64,000 bases of DNA, from the NCBI RefSeq assembly GCF_032854445.1, contig NC_088296.1, positions 23,755,604 to 23,819,603 on the forward strand, given 5' to 3'. The stretch comes from Liolophura sinensis (taxonomy: Eukaryota > Mollusca > Polyplacophora > Chitonida > Chitonidae). The position numbers and the translations under genes are program-made. Under the pieces are notes generated by a model. That model had not been told where the DNA came from. It made no database searches and worked only from the letters and a program-made list of their open reading frames with translations. Positions 62,391-64,000 of the stretch are shown here, piece after piece; position 1 is the first letter of the stretch, and every line of letters starts with the position of its first letter.

Positions 62391-62785
62391 TTATGCTTGT
62401 CAACAGTAGAATCAACCAATCAAAAAGTGACTTTCATTATCTCAAGCCAATCCAAAATGTTCATTCAAAACAGCCAAAGAATGGATTTGTTTGTACGGAT
62501 TAGGCAGTATTTGAATTTGACACAAATTGCATCCCATTTAAATAGTGTTTAACATGCGGAGGGAAGAGCCCATTTCACCTGGTAAAATGTATTATGTTTG
62601 GTTTAGGTTTTTAGAAATTTAAACAACCTGAAGTGCTTAGAAAAAGAACTGTACATATCTTTCTAACATCTGTGATACGTAGAAAATATGTATTTATTTA
62701 TATATTTCTTTGATTTGTTTATTTTTGTTGAAGTATGTTTAACTGTCTGTTGAAATGTGAATAAACCAGATAATATTTACAGATC
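62391..62785 (+). other. DNAH6: Probable 3' untranslated region
   Basis: AT-rich sequence from the stop codon to about 20 bp after the first AATAAA. The true end is not visible without transcript data. Confidence 0.7.
62760..62765 (+). terminator. Polyadenylation signal AATAAA
   Basis: AATAAA 370 bp after the stop codon, in TGTGAATAAACCAG. A second AATAAA at 62903-62908 could be an alternative site. Confidence 0.65.
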
Positions 62786-63669
62786 CATTGGCTAATCTTA
62801 TCTACACTTTTAGTGAAGTGGACAAGACGCGACAGAAATCCATTATATCCTAGTGGAAGTTATTACGTTTTGGGACATTTTTTAATATAATTATTTTGGG
62901 TAAATAAATTGAAGAAACAGACTACTGTGGCTGTAATCCTTATAAGTTTTGCCTCAGGTAAAAAATATTAAAGAATATGTTGCCCTTTAAAATACAACCA
63001 CCTGCTTATTCCAACGGTACAATATTACATTTATCGGCCAATTTCATGTGATATACAACTTTCTCAGAGACATAATTTAATGAATTTTCCAAACCTCCTT
63101 CTGTCTGTGATATTTGCCAATTTCTGCACATGTGCGTGTATATATTTTGAAATTGTTTGAAACACAAAATAATAATATACTGCTCGCAATGCAAACGTAA
63201 TAAGATTTATATTAAGTACTGCATTTTTTGTTTGTAAAGTATTATGAAAGGGAGCGCAAAATTCCTTGCGTTTTGTCTTGCATTTTTTTTTATCTGCACC
63301 GGTTGTCCAGCCTATACTAAGTTTAAAACTGATTATGAATCTTTCCACTGTGGACATCTGTAGTTATACACTGTTCTGACTATTCCCGTCCTCTCCCTGA
63401 CTTCCTGTCAGTTGTGATACCGCCATAACACGAGAAATCCGTCCTGCCTTATTCAGGGTACAGCGTATTGCCTCCCGTTAGAGCCTAGTGCCTTACTGGA
63501 CCAAATTGACGTCTCCATTTTTTGGAGAATCGATCTCTTTTCTTTCCGATATACATGTAATTATTCTCATATGGTTTTGGTTAAATTTTTTGCCAATATT
63601 CTGTGAAATAAAATCAATTGCTACATAATCCCCTGGACTGATAGTTATTTATTTATTATTTGAGAACGG
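62786..63669. other. Intergenic DNA downstream of DNAH6
   Basis: AT-rich DNA with no supported gene. The short open frames here show no family resemblance. Confidence 0.5.
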
Positions 63670-63674
63670 TATTA

Positions 63675-63810
63675 CGTATTTATTTATTTACTTGTTTGTT
63701 GTTTTCCACCGTACTCAAGAATATTTCACTTTTACGACGGTGGCCAGCATTATGGTGGGAGGAAACCGGACAGAGGCCTGGGGAAATACACGACCATCCG
63801 CAGGCCGCAA
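63675..63810 (-). mobile_element. SINE-A 3' fragment, minus strand (intergenic)
   Basis: On + it reads TTATTTATTTACTTGTTTGT, CCGTACTCAAGAATATTTCA, GCATTATGGTGGGAGGAAAC and ACGACCATCCGCAGG, the reverse complement of the SINE-A tail and body. Confidence 0.85.
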
Positions 63811-63934
63811 GAACGGTATAAGTGGCTGTTACTTCGTACGTAATAATACCAGACCTGCGTATCCATATGAATGTTGCGATGTATACCGACCTTCCAACTT
63901 TTAAATGCCGCTCAAAGAGATTATTTCATTATGA

Positions 63935-64000
63935 TCAACACAACACAGGTTTAAGGGGGGAAGTGCCTGGAGTAAACCACTGACCTTTGTCAAGTACCTA
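63935..64000 (-). repeat. Dispersed repeat family F, minus strand, cut by the window edge
   Basis: Reverse complement reads TAGGTACTTGACAAAGGTCA then GTGGTTTACTCCAGGCACTT, like the copies at 6760 and 13150. Confidence 0.55.

Noticed and set aside
56388-59909. Long minus-strand open frames (up to 438 codons) of repeating [17 protein letters not shown]-like text
   Set aside because: They are translations of the 34-bp array. The period times three (102 bp) gives a 34-residue repeat without stops by chance; no start context, domain or non-repeat sequence.
2352-62390. Identification as DNAH3, DNAH7 or DNAH12
   Set aside because: Those share many motifs, but several blocks ([36 protein letters not shown]… [17 protein letters not shown]-terminal ALLCQLS) fit DNAH6 better by memory; a database search would settle it.
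62786-64000. Possible neighbouring gene on either strand
   Set aside because: Only short open frames without recognisable domains or splice-linked exons; part is a SINE fragment.

Overview
The window is animal (eukaryotic) genomic DNA, not bacterial. It holds most of one gene on the + strand: an axonemal dynein heavy chain whose translated exons match DNAH6 (single-headed inner-arm dynein) almost without a gap. I resolved 48 exons from 2352 to the stop at 62388-62390. All have GT/AG borders and their phases join, giving 2655 residues from the AAA1 Walker B region to the C-terminus. Vertebrate DNAH6 is about 4150 residues, so the tail and AAA1 P-loop (about 1500 residues) lie upstream of the window. 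No other protein-coding gene is supported. After the gene there is a short 3' UTR with poly(A) signals and about 1.2 kb of intergenic DNA.

Organism: tRNA-derived SINEs with A and B boxes, a shared tail reading TTCTTGAGTACGGCGTAAAA followed by (AATA)n, a second SINE ending in ACTCACTCACTCA, TA-flanked inverted-repeat elements and many minisatellites suggest a marine lophotrochozoan, probably a mollusc. This is inference from repeat style, not a species call.

Layout: 1-2318, 55-bp minisatellite in the intron before the first visible exon; 2352-10094, AAA1 end and AAA2 (exons 1-8); 12799-18453, AAA3 (exons 9-14); 19897-23586, AAA4 (exons 15-19); 23927-34469, stalk and microtubule-binding domain (exons 20-26); 34907-41362, AAA5 and the coiled segment after it (exons 27-31); 42540-49229, AAA6 (exons 32-39); 50310-62390, C-terminal domain (exons 40-48). 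Exon numbers count from the first visible exon; residue numbers count from its first codon.

The striking feature is the introns. At least 17 tandem arrays (units 24-125 bp, 3 to about 97 copies) occupy a large share of them, and most touch a splice junction. In many arrays each unit is a copy of the exon edge plus its splice site: donors after exons 17, 23, 25, 39, 40 and 45, and acceptors before exons 8, 24, 29 and 33. The coding copy is always the one at the exon edge. Smaller decayed duplications of the same kind occur at exons 3, 35 and 47. The gene therefore carries dozens to hundreds of decoy splice sites, and using those I traced leads quickly to a stop codon. This splice-site-seeded minisatellite architecture is the main candidate for something undescribed here.
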